Notes under the pieces: generated by a model | The model's database searches: none | What the model saw: only the letters and a program-made list of their open reading frames with translations | Told to the model about the DNA's origin: nothing | Made by a program: the position numbers and the translations under genes | In this document: piece by piece, positions 10,188 through 18,854 of the stretch | How positions within the stretch are numbered: the first letter of the stretch is position 1 | How the letters are laid out: each line of letters opens with the position of its first letter | Source of the DNA: Lentibacter sp. | GTDB lineage: Bacteria; Pseudomonadota; Alphaproteobacteria; Rhodobacterales; Rhodobacteraceae | Direction of reading: 5' to 3' | Length of the DNA: 64,000 nt | NCBI GenBank assembly: GCA_016744435.1 | Contig: JADGEJ010000006.1 | Location: 1 to 64,000 of the forward strand

Positions 10188-10948
10188 AGATAACCCTCTG
10201 AACGAAAACTGAGCTCAGTTGATTTTCCGATGATGAGGTGATCATGAACCGTGATCCCGAGCGCTAGCGCCGCGGTACTGATCTGCTCGGTCATAGCAAT
10301 GTCTTCAGGCGATGGCGTAGGATCACCCGATGGATGATTATGTACTAGTATCAATGCACTAGCGTTTAGTTCCAAAGCCCGTTTAACAACTTCGCGAGGG
10401 TATACAGGCACATGGTCAACGGTGCCTTTGGCCTGGGCTTCATCCGCGATCAGCGTGTTTTTCTTGTCGAGAAACAGGATGCGAAATTGCTCGGTTTCAC
10501 GGTGCGCCATGGCGGTATGGCAATAGTCGATCAGCGCATCCCAACTGGACACAATCGGACGCTGGATAACACGCGAGCGGGCAAGGCGCTGTGCAGAGGC
10601 TGCGACTATCTTCAGCTCGCATATCACGGCGTCGCCGACGCCACTCACCTCACGCAAACGCTCTGCGGAAGATGTGATTACTCCGTTGAAATCACTGAAT
10701 TTCTCGAGAAGCAAACGCGCGAGAGGCTTCACGTCACGACGCGGTATTGCCCGAAACAGAACCAGCTCTAACAGCTCGTAATCCGGCATCGCGTCAGCCC
10801 CACCGCCAAGAAAACGCTCGCGCAAACGCTTGCGATGATCCGCGATATAGGAAGGCTGCCTACCCGCCGGTATCGCTGGAGCAATTTGAACTTCGTCGCT
10901 TTCAAAAAGCGGTAATGGGGCTTCTGCAAAGTGTCTGGTTTGGGCCAT
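10184..10948 (-). CDS. radC: RadC family JAB/MPN domain protein
   Basis: 254 residues. An N-terminal helix-hairpin-helix-like region (SGVGDAVICELK) precedes a JAB1/MPN metalloprotease-like domain with the JAMM signature HNHPSGDPTPSPED. Older texts call RadC a DNA repair protein, but its role is unproven in most bacteria; the intact JAMM motif indicates a possible Zn-dependent hydrolase. The gene stands alone, convergent with the OmpA-fusion gene. A 59-bp repeat (11028-11086) lies about 80-140 bp upstream of its start, where its promoter should be. Confidence 0.92.
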   Translation of the reverse strand: MAQTRHFAEAPLPLFESDEVQIAPAIPAGRQPSYIADHRKRLRERFLGGGADAMPDYELLELVLFRAIPRRDVKPLARLLLEKFSDFNGVITSSAERLREVSGVGDAVICELKIVAASAQRLARSRVIQRPIVSSWDALIDYCHTAMAHRETEQFRILFLDKKNTLIADEAQAKGTVDHVPVYPREVVKRALELNASALILVHNHPSGDPTPSPEDIAMTEQISTAALALGITVHDHLIIGKSTELSFRSEGYL

Positions 10949-11027
10949 TCAGCAAACCTGCCGAAACTTGGTAAAGAAAGCATTAAACTCAACGCCGTTA
11001 ACAAAGCAACTCAGCCGAAAAAGCCCC

Positions 11028-11086
11028 GTGCCTACGGTATGCAGCTATCTATGCAGCTATCTGTGCATAAAGCGTGCATACGTTTT
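11028..11086 (+). repeat. 59-bp intergenic repeat, copy A
   Basis: Begins GTGCCTACGGTATGCAGC and ends GCGTGCATACGTTTT. It matches copy B at 34775-34833 at 52 of 59 positions with no gap. It holds four TGCA cores spaced 12, 12 and 11 bp. The third core is in TGTGCATAA, which is also a match (reverse strand) to the loose DnaA-box consensus TTATNCACA. It lies between the dnaJ terminator and the radC start. Confidence 0.85.
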
Positions 11087-11140
11087 TGGCTCCTCACAGA
11101 AAACTCCATTTGTGAACAATGCGCTCGGTGTTTCTTAACC

Positions 11141-11172
11141 AAAAAGAAAGGGCGCACTGTTAAGTGCACCCT
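11141..11172 (-). terminator. Rho-independent terminator of dnaKJ
   Basis: On the minus strand AGGGTGCACT / AGTGCGCCCT forms a 10-bp stem with one mismatch and a 4-nt loop, followed by TTTCTTTTT. It lies 24 bp beyond the dnaJ stop codon. Confidence 0.85.
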
Positions 11173-11195
11173 GCCAGATCAAAATGAGTCGAAGC

Positions 11196-12347
11196 TCAGC
11201 CCTTCATCGAATCCCAAAAGCCTTTGACTGACTTGAAGAAGCTTGAGCTTTCCGGATTGTTGTCTTCCGAAAGGTCAACGAACTCCTTGAGCAGTTCTTT
11301 CTGCTTTGACGTCAGGTTGACGGGTGTCTCGACAGCCAGCTCGATAAACATGTCGCCAGCGCCGCCGCCACGCAGAGCGGGCATACCTTTTGAGCGCAAA
11401 CGCATTTGACGGCCAGACTGCGAGCCTGCTGGGATCTTCACGCGTGAGCGGCCACCGTCGATTGTCGGCACTTCAATGTCACCGCCCAGCGCGGCCGAGG
11501 CCATGCTGACAGGCACGCGACAAAAGAGATTGACGTTCTCACGCTCAAATATCTTGTGATCTTCAACCTCGATGAAGATATACAAATCACCCGTCGGTCC
11601 ACCGCGCATTCCGGCTTCGCCTTCGCCAGCAAGGCGGATGCGAGTGCCAGTTTCAACGCCTGCAGGAATGTTGACAGCAAGCGAACGGTCTTTGTGGACG
11701 CGCCCTTGGCCACCGCATTTCTTGCAGGGGTCTTTGATAATTTGGCCGAGGCCAGAACAGGTTGGGCATGTGCGCTCAACCGTGAAGAAACCTTGCTGCG
11801 CGCGCACTTTGCCCATGCCTGAACATGTCGGACATGTTGTTGGCTCGGAGCCTCCCTCAGCGCCCGTTCCATTGCAGCCGTCGCAAACTACAGATGTTGG
11901 TACTGAAATGGTTTTTTGTAAGCCCGCGAAAGCGTCTTCAAGCGAGATGCGCAAGTTGTAGCGTAAGTCAGCACCACGTGATGCGCGCTGCCCTCCTCCG
12001 CCACGCTGGCCACCCATAAAGTCACCGAACAAATCGTCAAACACGTCGGAGAAGGCTGACGAAAAGTCACCCTGCCCGCCGCCATATCCGCCGCCGGGCC
12101 GCCCGCCACCGCCCATGCCGCCTTCAAAAGCTGCGTGACCGTAGCGATCGTAGGCAGCTTTCTTGTCGGCGTCTTTGAGCACTTCGTAAGCTTCGCCAGC
12201 TTCTTTGAACTGGGCCTCTGCTTCAGGCTTGCCGGAGTTGCTGTCAGGGTGCAACTCTTTCGCCTTCTTGCGATAGGCTTTTTTGATCTCGTCAGCACCT
12301 GCGCCTTTGGCGAGGCCCAGTGTTTCGTAATAGTCGCGTTTAGCCAT
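11196..12347 (-). CDS. dnaJ: Chaperone protein DnaJ (Hsp40)
   Basis: 383 residues. It has an N-terminal J domain with the HPD triad (ELHPDSN, about residue 33), a Gly/Phe-rich linker ([16 protein letters not shown]), four CXXCXGXG zinc repeats ([32 protein letters not shown]) and the substrate-binding C-terminal domains. DnaJ delivers clients to DnaK and stimulates its ATPase. It sits 77 bp downstream of dnaK in the same direction, with a GC-rich hairpin in the gap, and has its own terminator. Confidence 0.98.
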   Translation of the reverse strand: MAKRDYYETLGLAKGAGADEIKKAYRKKAKELHPDSNSGKPEAEAQFKEAGEAYEVLKDADKKAAYDRYGHAAFEGGMGGGGRPGGGYGGGQGDFSSAFSDVFDDLFGDFMGGQRGGGGQRASRGADLRYNLRISLEDAFAGLQKTISVPTSVVCDGCNGTGAEGGSEPTTCPTCSGMGKVRAQQGFFTVERTCPTCSGLGQIIKDPCKKCGGQGRVHKDRSLAVNIPAGVETGTRIRLAGEGEAGMRGGPTGDLYIFIEVEDHKIFERENVNLFCRVPVSMASAALGGDIEVPTIDGGRSRVKIPAGSQSGRQMRLRSKGMPALRGGGAGDMFIELAVETPVNLTSKQKELLKEFVDLSEDNNPESSSFFKSVKGFWDSMKG

Positions 12348-12374
12348 GGGTCATTACCCTTTCTAAAACCAATC

Positions 12375-12403
12375 GGGGCCGGCCCGTCGCGCGGACCAGC
12401 CCC
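12375..12403 (-). terminator. GC-rich hairpin in the dnaK-dnaJ gap
   Basis: On the minus strand GGGGCTGGTCC and GGGCCGGCCCC pair over 11 bp (two G-U pairs) with a 7-nt loop. There is no T-run. It is a plausible partial terminator or mRNA processing/stability element that would lower dnaJ relative to dnaK. Confidence 0.4.
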
Positions 12404-12424
12404 TGTTGTGGTTTCGTCGGCAGC

Positions 12425-14335
12425 TTAGCTGCGCTTTTCGTCGCCAAGATCTTCGAAGTCAGCATCAACGATGTCGTCATCGCCCGCTTCGTCGGCAGCT
12501 GCTGGCGCATCTTCGCCTTCTTCGGCCTGCGCCTTGTAGATCGCTTCGCCCAGTTTCATCGCACACTCTGTGACGTTCTGGATACCGGACTTGAGCTTCT
12601 CGGCGGTGGCATCCTCATTTTCGAGGTCGTCACGCAGAGCCGCAACAGCAAGTTCGATCGCTTCAACAGTGGTTGGATCAACCTTGTCTGAGTGCTCTTC
12701 AACCGACTTTTCTGTCGAGTGAATGAGGCTCTCAGCCTGGTTGCGCGCTTCGACCTGCTCTTTGCGGTCTTTATCTGCTTCGGCGTTTTCTTCGGCGTCT
12801 TTAACCATTTGGTCGATGTCAGAGTCTGAAAGGCCGCCTGAAGCTTGGATCGTGATCTTTTGCTCTTTGCCGGTGCCCTTGTCCATCGCGCCAACCGCAA
12901 CAATACCGTTCGCGTCGATGTCAAACGTGACTTCGATCTGTGGCATGCCGCGAGGTGCGGGCGGGATGTTTTCAAGGTTGAACTGGCCAAGCATTTTGTT
13001 GTCAGTCGCCATTTCACGCTCACCTTGGAAGACACGGATTGTTACCGCGTTCTGGTGGTCTTCCGCCGTTGAGAAAATCTGCGATTTCTTCGTCGGGATG
13101 GTTGTGTTGCGATCAATCAGGCGCGTGAAAACACCACCGAGCGTTTCGATGCCAAGCGACAGTGGAGTAACGTCAAGAAGAACAACATCTTTAACGTCGC
13201 CTTGCAGAACGCCCGCTTGAATGGCCGCGCCCATGGCAACGACTTCATCAGGGTTAACGCCTTTGTGCGGCTCTTTGCCGAAGAACTTTGTCACTTCTTC
13301 GATAACTTTTGGCATACGTGTCATGCCGCCAACGAGAACAACTTCGTCGATGTCGCCTGTTGAGAGGCCCGCATCTTTAAGCGCCGCGGCGCAAGGCTTG
13401 AGCGAGTTTTTGATCAGGTCGCCAACGAGGCTTTCAAGCTTCGCACGTGTCAGCTTGAGAACCATGTGAAGTGGCGCGCCGTCTGTGCCCATTGAGATAA
13501 ACGGTTGGTTGATCTCGGTTTGGCTTGATGACGAGAGTTCGATCTTGGCTTTTTCCGCAGCTTCCTTGAGCCGCTGAAGCGCCATCTTGTCTTTCGTCAG
13601 GTCAACGCCGTTCTCTTTTTTAAACTGGTCGGCAAGGTAGTTGACGATGCGCATGTCAAAGTCTTCACCGCCGAGGAACGTGTCGCCGTTTGTTGACTTA
13701 ACTTCAAAGAGGCCATCGTCGATTTCGAGAATGGTCACATCGAATGTACCGCCGCCAAGGTCAAAGACCGCGATGGTTTGAGTTTCTTCTTTGTCGAGGC
13801 CATAGGCCAAGGCAGCCGCTGTCGGTTCGTTGATGATTCGCAGAACTTCAAGACCAGCGATTTTGCCGGCGTCTTTTGTAGCTTGGCGCTGAGCGTCGTT
13901 GAAGTAGGCAGGCACGGTGATAACCGCTTGGCTGACGTCTTCGCCGAGGTAGCTTTCAGCTGTTTCTTTCATCTTGCCGAGAATGAACGCAGAAATCTGG
14001 CTGGGTGAGTACTTCTCACCGCGTGCTTCAACCCAAGCGTCACCATTGCCGCCGTCGATGACGTTGAACGGCATGTTCTTCTTGTCTTTGGCAAGGAACG
14101 AGTCGTCGTTGCGGCGGCCAATAAGGCGCTTCACACCGAAGACTGTGTTTTCTGGGTTTGTCACCGCTTGGCGCTTGGCGGCTTGGCCGACAAGGCGTTC
14201 ATCTTCGGTGAACGCAACGATCGAAGGCGTGGTGCGAGCACCTTCGCTGTTTTCGATCACGCGGGCTGCGCTACCATCCATGATGGCGACACATGAGTTT
14301 GTTGTACCGAGGTCGATACCGATAACTTTAGACAT
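12425..14335 (-). CDS. dnaK: Chaperone protein DnaK (Hsp70)
   Basis: 636 residues. The ATPase domain begins [17 protein letters not shown] and contains the phosphate-2 motif [14 protein letters not shown] and the adenosine motif [12 protein letters not shown]. The substrate-binding domain ([16 protein letters not shown]) and helical lid follow, and the C-terminus ends in an acidic tail. DnaK folds nascent and stressed proteins with DnaJ and GrpE; grpE lies elsewhere in the window, beside hrcA. AAGGGA precedes the ATG. The roughly 200-bp upstream region shared with alkB contains a possible heat-shock promoter. Confidence 0.99.
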   Translation of the reverse strand: MSKVIGIDLGTTNSCVAIMDGSAARVIENSEGARTTPSIVAFTEDERLVGQAAKRQAVTNPENTVFGVKRLIGRRNDDSFLAKDKKNMPFNVIDGGNGDAWVEARGEKYSPSQISAFILGKMKETAESYLGEDVSQAVITVPAYFNDAQRQATKDAGKIAGLEVLRIINEPTAAALAYGLDKEETQTIAVFDLGGGTFDVTILEIDDGLFEVKSTNGDTFLGGEDFDMRIVNYLADQFKKENGVDLTKDKMALQRLKEAAEKAKIELSSSSQTEINQPFISMGTDGAPLHMVLKLTRAKLESLVGDLIKNSLKPCAAALKDAGLSTGDIDEVVLVGGMTRMPKVIEEVTKFFGKEPHKGVNPDEVVAMGAAIQAGVLQGDVKDVVLLDVTPLSLGIETLGGVFTRLIDRNTTIPTKKSQIFSTAEDHQNAVTIRVFQGEREMATDNKMLGQFNLENIPPAPRGMPQIEVTFDIDANGIVAVGAMDKGTGKEQKITIQASGGLSDSDIDQMVKDAEENAEADKDRKEQVEARNQAESLIHSTEKSVEEHSDKVDPTTVEAIELAVAALRDDLENEDATAEKLKSGIQNVTECAMKLGEAIYKAQAEEGEDAPAAADEAGDDDIVDADFEDLGDEKRS

Positions 14336-14445
14336 AAATAATCCCTTCTTGCGGTAAGGCGATGTTGCGAGGATCAGACCCGTTTTGGCATCTGCCCCGA
14401 TCTGGATACCTAGCCCGGCTAACCCGTGCTAAGCGCTTCGATGGG

Positions 14446-14475
14446 TATATAAGGAGCGTGAATTGCCCCTGCAAG
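14446..14475 (-). promoter_or_regulatory. Possible sigma-32 (RpoH) promoter of dnaK
   Basis: On the minus strand CTTGCA (14470-14475), a 15-bp spacer and CCTTATATA (14446-14454) resemble the alphaproteobacterial RpoH pattern CTTGAA...CC(A/T)TAT. This would place a leader of about 100 nt before dnaK. No CIRCE inverted repeat is present here. Confidence 0.45.
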
Positions 14476-14535
14476 CACCGTAAGGCTACGGAGTTCGCTA
14501 TTTTGCAGGTTTTTTCGTCGAAACGGGAGATAGCA

Positions 14536-15147
14536 GTGAATCTTGAACGAAAAGTTAGCCTTGGTAGCGTCAACATTTACCCAGAGGCGCTAGGTTTGGC
14601 GGCCCAGCGAGCGCTTGTCGCCAGTATTCGCGAAATCGCCCGCGCTGCTCCTTTGTTTTCGCCAGTAACCAGCTCAGGCAAAAAGATGAGTGTGCGGATG
14701 ACTGCCGCGGGCCAGTTTGGCTGGGTGTCAGACGCCCGCGGTTATCGCTATGAGGCGCAGCACCCAAGAGGTGTTGCTTGGCCTGAAATTCCGCAGAGCT
14801 TGCTTGATGTCTGGAAGGCCGCTGCGCCCCATGCGCGTTTGCCGGAGTGTGCCTTGATCAACTTCTACGGCGAAGGTGCGCGCATGGGGCTGCACCAAGA
14901 CAATGACGAAGCCGACTTTAGCCAACCTGTTGTCTCTATCAGCCTTGGTGACGAGGGCTTGTTTCGTGTCGGCGGGCGCGAGCGTGGCGGCAAGACAGCC
15001 TCACACTGGCTGCGTTCCGGTGATGTCGTGGTTCTTGGTGGCGACGCGCGGCTCGCTTACCATGGCGTTGACAGGATCAAACACAGATCAAGTACACTCT
15101 TGCCTGACGGTGGGCGCATCAACGTGACGATGCGCGTTGTTACTTGA
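14536..15147 (+). CDS. alkB: Alkylated DNA repair dioxygenase, AlkB family
   Basis: 203 residues from a GTG at 14536 with GGGAGA 5-6 nt upstream; the frame is open further upstream but that part is not AlkB-like. Fe(II)/2-oxoglutarate residues are visible: HXD in GLHQDNDEAD, the distal His in AYHGVDRIKH, and the 2-oxoglutarate-binding Arg in NVTMRVV. LINFYGEGARMG is also typical of the family. AlkB removes methyl groups from 1-methyladenine and 3-methylcytosine by oxidation. It is divergent from dnaK, and its last 8 bp overlap the convergent SH3-domain gene. Confidence 0.93.
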   Translation: MNLERKVSLGSVNIYPEALGLAAQRALVASIREIARAAPLFSPVTSSGKKMSVRMTAAGQFGWVSDARGYRYEAQHPRGVAWPEIPQSLLDVWKAAAPHARLPECALINFYGEGARMGLHQDNDEADFSQPVVSISLGDEGLFRVGGRERGGKTASHWLRSGDVVVLGGDARLAYHGVDRIKHRSSTLLPDGGRINVTMRVVT

Positions 15148-15724
15148 GAGTGCAGCAACCTGAATAAAGCGCTGTGCCCTGTGCCGTTTGCAAAACAATG
15201 TCGGCGTTCAGGCCAAACTCATGGTCGCTCATGCCATCATTGCAACTTCCACGGGTGATGATAGCGGTGAGGCGCGCTTTGTCCTTTGCCCCGAGAATAT
15301 ACGACTTCCCGGTAAAGCCGCTCGCGGTTCCCCCACCAGCAAGTGCAAACTCAAGGGGCCCAACTCCCGCCAACTCAAAAACCACCTCATCGGCGTTTTT
15401 AAGTGACCAGAACGGCTCAGTCCCAAAGCACTGAGCAGGGTATGAGTGCAATGGGTTTTCTTTGGCAACACTCAGATAGCGCATCGAAGTCCAACCCGCG
15501 CGCTCACCATAGTTTATTAGAGCCCAACCGTCTTTAGAGCGGATGACTTCTATGTCCTTGGCTGCTGGCGTCAGCGCCCCAATTATCTCGGCAGAACTGT
15601 TTGGTGCTGTGCGAACATTCAGCACATCATCAGACGCCACGTCGTAAACGTCATAAAGCGCTGGCAAGTTCTGAGCCTGCGCGGGAAGTGCCAAGAAAAG
15701 TAGCGCAATGCAGATACGGATCAT
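15140..15724 (-). CDS. Exported SH3-domain protein with COG3650-like C-terminus
   Basis: 194 residues from the chosen ATG, which opens a signal peptide (MIRICIALLFLALPAQAQ). Residues of about 30-90 form a bacterial SH3 type-3 domain (DVLNVRTAPNSSAEIIG, GWTSMRYL), often a cell-wall-binding module. The C-terminal part (CFGTEPFWSLKN and GFTGKSYILGAKDKA) resembles the uncharacterised COG3650 family; several cysteines could form disulfides. The ATG overlaps the stop of the ABC permease gene (ATGA), so translation is coupled, and the protein may act at the envelope with the exporter. That link is inference. Confidence 0.75.
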   Translation of the reverse strand: MIRICIALLFLALPAQAQNLPALYDVYDVASDDVLNVRTAPNSSAEIIGALTPAAKDIEVIRSKDGWALINYGERAGWTSMRYLSVAKENPLHSYPAQCFGTEPFWSLKNADEVVFELAGVGPLEFALAGGGTASGFTGKSYILGAKDKARLTAIITRGSCNDGMSDHEFGLNADIVLQTAQGTALYSGCCTLK

Positions 15725-16542
15725 CGGCGCGCAGCCCACGAAACAGAAGCATTTCGGCGGGTGTAAAACTCGCCCATCAGCCCGATCATGATCAGCGTTA
15801 CGCCGACCATCAGGGGGTATTCCCAATTGCTGTAACGCGGATTGTAGTTAATGAACGAAAATCCCCGCGACTGGTCGATGATATGAAACAGCGGGTTCCA
15901 GTCAAACATAACCAGCATGTAGCCTGGCATCGCGTTGGCGACAAACATCTTGCCAGAGGCGATCATGTTAGCGCGTTGGTAGATCAGCGTGAAAGTTGCG
16001 ACAAAGCCCGGCGCCCATGGCTTGATTGCGAGCAGCACCAGCCCGATCGAACAACCCGTAAACCAAGCCAGCATCAGCATCGCCAACGCGCTTGTTGGTT
16101 GGTCGATCGTGAAGTTGTTTCCGATCATGTAGTAGCCAAACAAAATGACCAGCATCGAAAGAACTTGCAGATAGAGCGAAGACAGCGCTGAAGATGCGAT
16201 GGCGATAATCGTGTTCATCGGAGCATGCAGCATCATTGCAGAAGATGGCCCAGCCGCGCCCGAAACAGCGCCAACGGCTTTCACATGGGTCATATACAGG
16301 AAGATGCCCGTCATGATGTAGATGAGAAAGTCACCGCGCAAACCTGCGCTTTTTATGCCCAGTAGCGAGAACATAATGTAGAACGCCAAGACCATGATCG
16401 CCATTTGCATGAGGTTGGTCAGCAACGACATGATAGCGTTGCCGTGTGACGAGCGCACAGAATGCACCACCGAATGATAGATGAGCTCGAAGATGATGAG
16501 AGCCGACGTGAGTGTCGATCTGCGCTGCCTTATCTGAAACAT
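15721..16542 (-). CDS. ABC-2 type polysaccharide export permease (KpsM/Wzm-like)
   Basis: About 273 residues with six predicted membrane segments: MQMAIMVLAFYIMFSLLG, FLIYIMTGIFLYM, IIAIASSALSSLYLQVLS, ALAMLMLAWFTG, FVATFTLIYQ and MVGVTLIMIGLM. The fold fits ABC-2 permeases that export capsule or O-chain glycans. The start is uncertain: 16542 (AGGCAG upstream) is preferred; 16608 would add a basic 22-residue tail. No ATP-binding partner (KpsT/Wzt) is adjacent, so it must lie elsewhere. It is divergent from cysQ and the glycosyltransferase run, which supports a role in exporting the product made there. Confidence 0.8.
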   Translation of the reverse strand: MFQIRQRRSTLTSALIIFELIYHSVVHSVRSSHGNAIMSLLTNLMQMAIMVLAFYIMFSLLGIKSAGLRGDFLIYIMTGIFLYMTHVKAVGAVSGAAGPSSAMMLHAPMNTIIAIASSALSSLYLQVLSMLVILFGYYMIGNNFTIDQPTSALAMLMLAWFTGCSIGLVLLAIKPWAPGFVATFTLIYQRANMIASGKMFVANAMPGYMLVMFDWNPLFHIIDQSRGFSFINYNPRYSNWEYPLMVGVTLIMIGLMGEFYTRRNASVSWAARR

Positions 16543-16678
16543 CTGCTGCCTGTGCCGCCTTTCGCGGTTAGTTTTATGAGGCAAATCTTGCCGAACAGTT
16601 ACGCTCATACCATAAGGGGGAGGAATAATTGAGGCAATAAGGCCTTTAACGAGCAAAGATAATACAAGGACAGGTTTG

Positions 16679-17476
16679 ATGGACTACGAAAAGCTGGCCC
16701 AAGAGATGCGCGAACTTGCGCTGATCGCAGGCGATAAGATCATGGAAATTTACGGCCGCGACGACTTTGGCGTGCGCTCAAAGTCTGATGACAGCCCCGT
16801 CACCGAGGCAGACGAAGCCGCAGATGCGCTGATTTCGACTGGCCTGCGGGCGGCGTTTCCCGATGTGCTTTTGGTAACAGAAGAGCAAGCAGACTCTCAT
16901 GATTTGCAGGCCGATACCTTCCTTATTGTTGACCCTTTGGATGGCACCAAGGAGTTTATCCACCGTCGCGGCGACTTCACTGTCAACATTGCCTACGTGG
17001 AAAACGGCGTGCCAACACGCGGCGTTGTTTACGCCCCCGCCAAAGAGCGGATGTTCTATACTCTCGCTGACGGCAGCTCTGTCGAAGAAGAGGGACCGTT
17101 TGACAAAAAGGTAGCAGGCAAAACCGCGCCTATCAAAGTAGCGGACAGTGACAATGCGGCGCTTTTGGTTGTGGCTTCAAAGTCACACCGCGACCAGGCA
17201 ACAGACGACTACATCAACAAATATGCCGTCGCCGACAGCAAAAGCGCGGGCTCATCGCTGAAGCTTTGCCTTGTCGCGACGGGCGAAGCCGACATCTACC
17301 CGCGCGTTGGCCGCACGATGGAATGGGACACTGCCGCTGGCCATGCTGTGCTGCACGGAGCGGGTGGCAAGGTTGTGCACTTTGAAACACACGAACCGCT
17401 GGTTTACGGCAAGGATGGCTACGCCAACTCGTTCTTCATTGCTTACTCACCAGCGGTCGAGTTGAAGCCCGCGTGA
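16679..17476 (+). CDS. cysQ: 3'(2'),5'-bisphosphate nucleotidase CysQ
   Basis: 265 residues. The inositol monophosphatase fold is clear: DSPVTEADEAAD, the metal motif VDPLDGTKEFI, and WDTAAGHAVLHGAGG near the C-terminus. CysQ hydrolyses PAP, the by-product of PAPS-dependent sulfation and sulfate reduction, to AMP and phosphate. The ATG at 16679 has AAGGACAGG upstream; a TTG one codon earlier is unlikely. One base separates its stop from the next gene, a glycosyltransferase, and a sulfotransferase closes the same gene run, so a role in recycling PAP made during glycan sulfation is likely. Confidence 0.93.
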   Translation: MDYEKLAQEMRELALIAGDKIMEIYGRDDFGVRSKSDDSPVTEADEAADALISTGLRAAFPDVLLVTEEQADSHDLQADTFLIVDPLDGTKEFIHRRGDFTVNIAYVENGVPTRGVVYAPAKERMFYTLADGSSVEEEGPFDKKVAGKTAPIKVADSDNAALLVVASKSHRDQATDDYINKYAVADSKSAGSSLKLCLVATGEADIYPRVGRTMEWDTAAGHAVLHGAGGKVVHFETHEPLVYGKDGYANSFFIAYSPAVELKPA

Positions 17477-17477
17477 C

Positions 17478-18698
17478 ATGACCCAACCAACCGTCAGCGT
17501 TGTTGTTGTCAGTCACAAAAGGCCCGAAAGCCTTTTGTGGTGCCTCACAGCGTTGGCGGGGCTTCGATATGCTCTGTTCGAGATAGTCGTTGTTGCTGAC
17601 GAAACTGCTCATTGGGCCATATTAGAGACTGATTTTTCCAAATGGGTGAAGTTGGTGCGCTTTGATGAGGCCAACATCTCAGCTGCGCGCAACAAGGGCA
17701 TTGCGCAGGCCGCGGGAGAGATCATCGCCTTCATTGATGATGATGCTGCAGCCGAGCCTATGTGGCTAGATCACCTGATAGCGCCTTTTGCAGACGACTC
17801 TGTGGCCGTGACAGGCGGCTACGTACGTGGCCGCAACGGGATCAGCTATCAGTGGAAGGCGCGCGAAGTCGATGGTTTTGGCCGCGCATACCCGCTTGAG
17901 AGTAACGGCAATGAGGCCTTTTTCCCCAGCGTTAGAGACGGTTTTGCTGTCAAAACGGAAGGCACCAACATGGCCGTGAGGCGCAGTACGCTTGTCGCTT
18001 TAGGCGGGTTTGACGAAGCCTTTACGTTTTATCTTGATGAGACCGATCTGAACCTGCGGCTAAGCAAGGCAGGTGGCCAAACAGCGCTTTGCCCCTTGGC
18101 TGAAGTGCATCACGCCTACAAAGCGAGTTCTCGACGCCGCGATGACCGCGCTGTCACAGACCTATTCGATGTTGGCGCAAGCACCGTTGTCTTGCTCCGC
18201 AAGTACGACAAGCCACTAGAGCCTCGCTGCTCTGAAATGGCGGAAGAGCAGGCTGCTAGGTTGGAAGATCAATCGCACCGCGGGCTTCTCACCAAAGGCG
18301 AGGCGGCCCGCGTACTCAGAACTCTCGAAGCTGGGTTTGAAGGCGGTAAGAACAGGCCGGTTGGTCAGTACCCCAACAACTTGGAAACGCCCGAGAGCGC
18401 ATTTTTGCCCTTTCAGCCCACACGCCAAGATACAAAGATCTTGGCAGGGCGTTGGCGCAAGCGACGCAAGCTGCGCAGGCAAGCCGCCGACTTGGCCGCG
18501 CGGGGCTTCAATATCTCGCTCTACCTGTATTCGCTGGATACGCGCTATCATCACCTCCGCTTTGACGCTGCGGGCTATTGGGAGCAAACAGGCGGGCAAT
18601 TTGGCCGCTCTGTGCGTAGCGAACCACTATTTCAACTCACCAGCTTCAGAAAGCGGCTTGAGAAGGAGCTAGAGCGTGTCAGGCAGGCTCGCGGCTAA
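17478..18698 (+). CDS. Glycosyltransferase family 2
   Basis: 406 residues. The N-terminal 230 residues form a GT-A fold: VSVVVVSHKRPESL start strand, ISAARNKGIAQAAG, the acidic DDDA motif in IAFIDDDAAAEP, and DETDLNLRLSKAGG, which matches the ED/EDxDLxxR loop. The C-terminal 130 residues are basic and amphipathic, with no family I recognise. It transfers a sugar from an unknown nucleotide donor. It begins 1 bp after cysQ, so the two are coupled. About 155 bp with a promoter-like element separate it from galU. Confidence 0.85.
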   Translation: MTQPTVSVVVVSHKRPESLLWCLTALAGLRYALFEIVVVADETAHWAILETDFSKWVKLVRFDEANISAARNKGIAQAAGEIIAFIDDDAAAEPMWLDHLIAPFADDSVAVTGGYVRGRNGISYQWKAREVDGFGRAYPLESNGNEAFFPSVRDGFAVKTEGTNMAVRRSTLVALGGFDEAFTFYLDETDLNLRLSKAGGQTALCPLAEVHHAYKASSRRRDDRAVTDLFDVGASTVVLLRKYDKPLEPRCSEMAEEQAARLEDQSHRGLLTKGEAARVLRTLEAGFEGGKNRPVGQYPNNLETPESAFLPFQPTRQDTKILAGRWRKRRKLRRQAADLAARGFNISLYLYSLDTRYHHLRFDAAGYWEQTGGQFGRSVRSEPLFQLTSFRKRLEKELERVRQARG

Positions 18699-18747
18699 TG
18701 GCTACAATTGTTAACAAATACGCCACAGTCTGAAAAATTCACTGTCT

Positions 18748-18777
18748 TTGTCTCATTATTAAGACCTGTGCTATACT
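18748..18777 (+). promoter_or_regulatory. Candidate promoter of the galU-galE-glycosyltransferase run
   Basis: TTGTCT (18748-18753), 18-bp spacer, TATACT (18772-18777). The -10 matches 5 of 6 consensus positions and the -35 matches 4 of 6. It lies 77 bp upstream of galU in an AT-rich gap. Confidence 0.45.
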
Positions 18778-18854
18778 CGTGCAGAAAGTTTCGTGCCATT
18801 ATTTCTCGATAAAGAGCACGCGAACAACGACGTGCTTCAAATATGAGGTCAGGC

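Noticed and set aside
14336..14535. Search for a CIRCE element upstream of dnaK
   Set aside because: No TTAGCACTC-N9-GAGTGCTAA pattern is present; a sigma-32-like promoter fits better.
15601..16191. 196-codon plus-strand frame opposite the ABC permease and SH3 genes
   Set aside because: Low-complexity His/Arg/Gln-rich translation and no domain; a shadow of membrane-protein codons.
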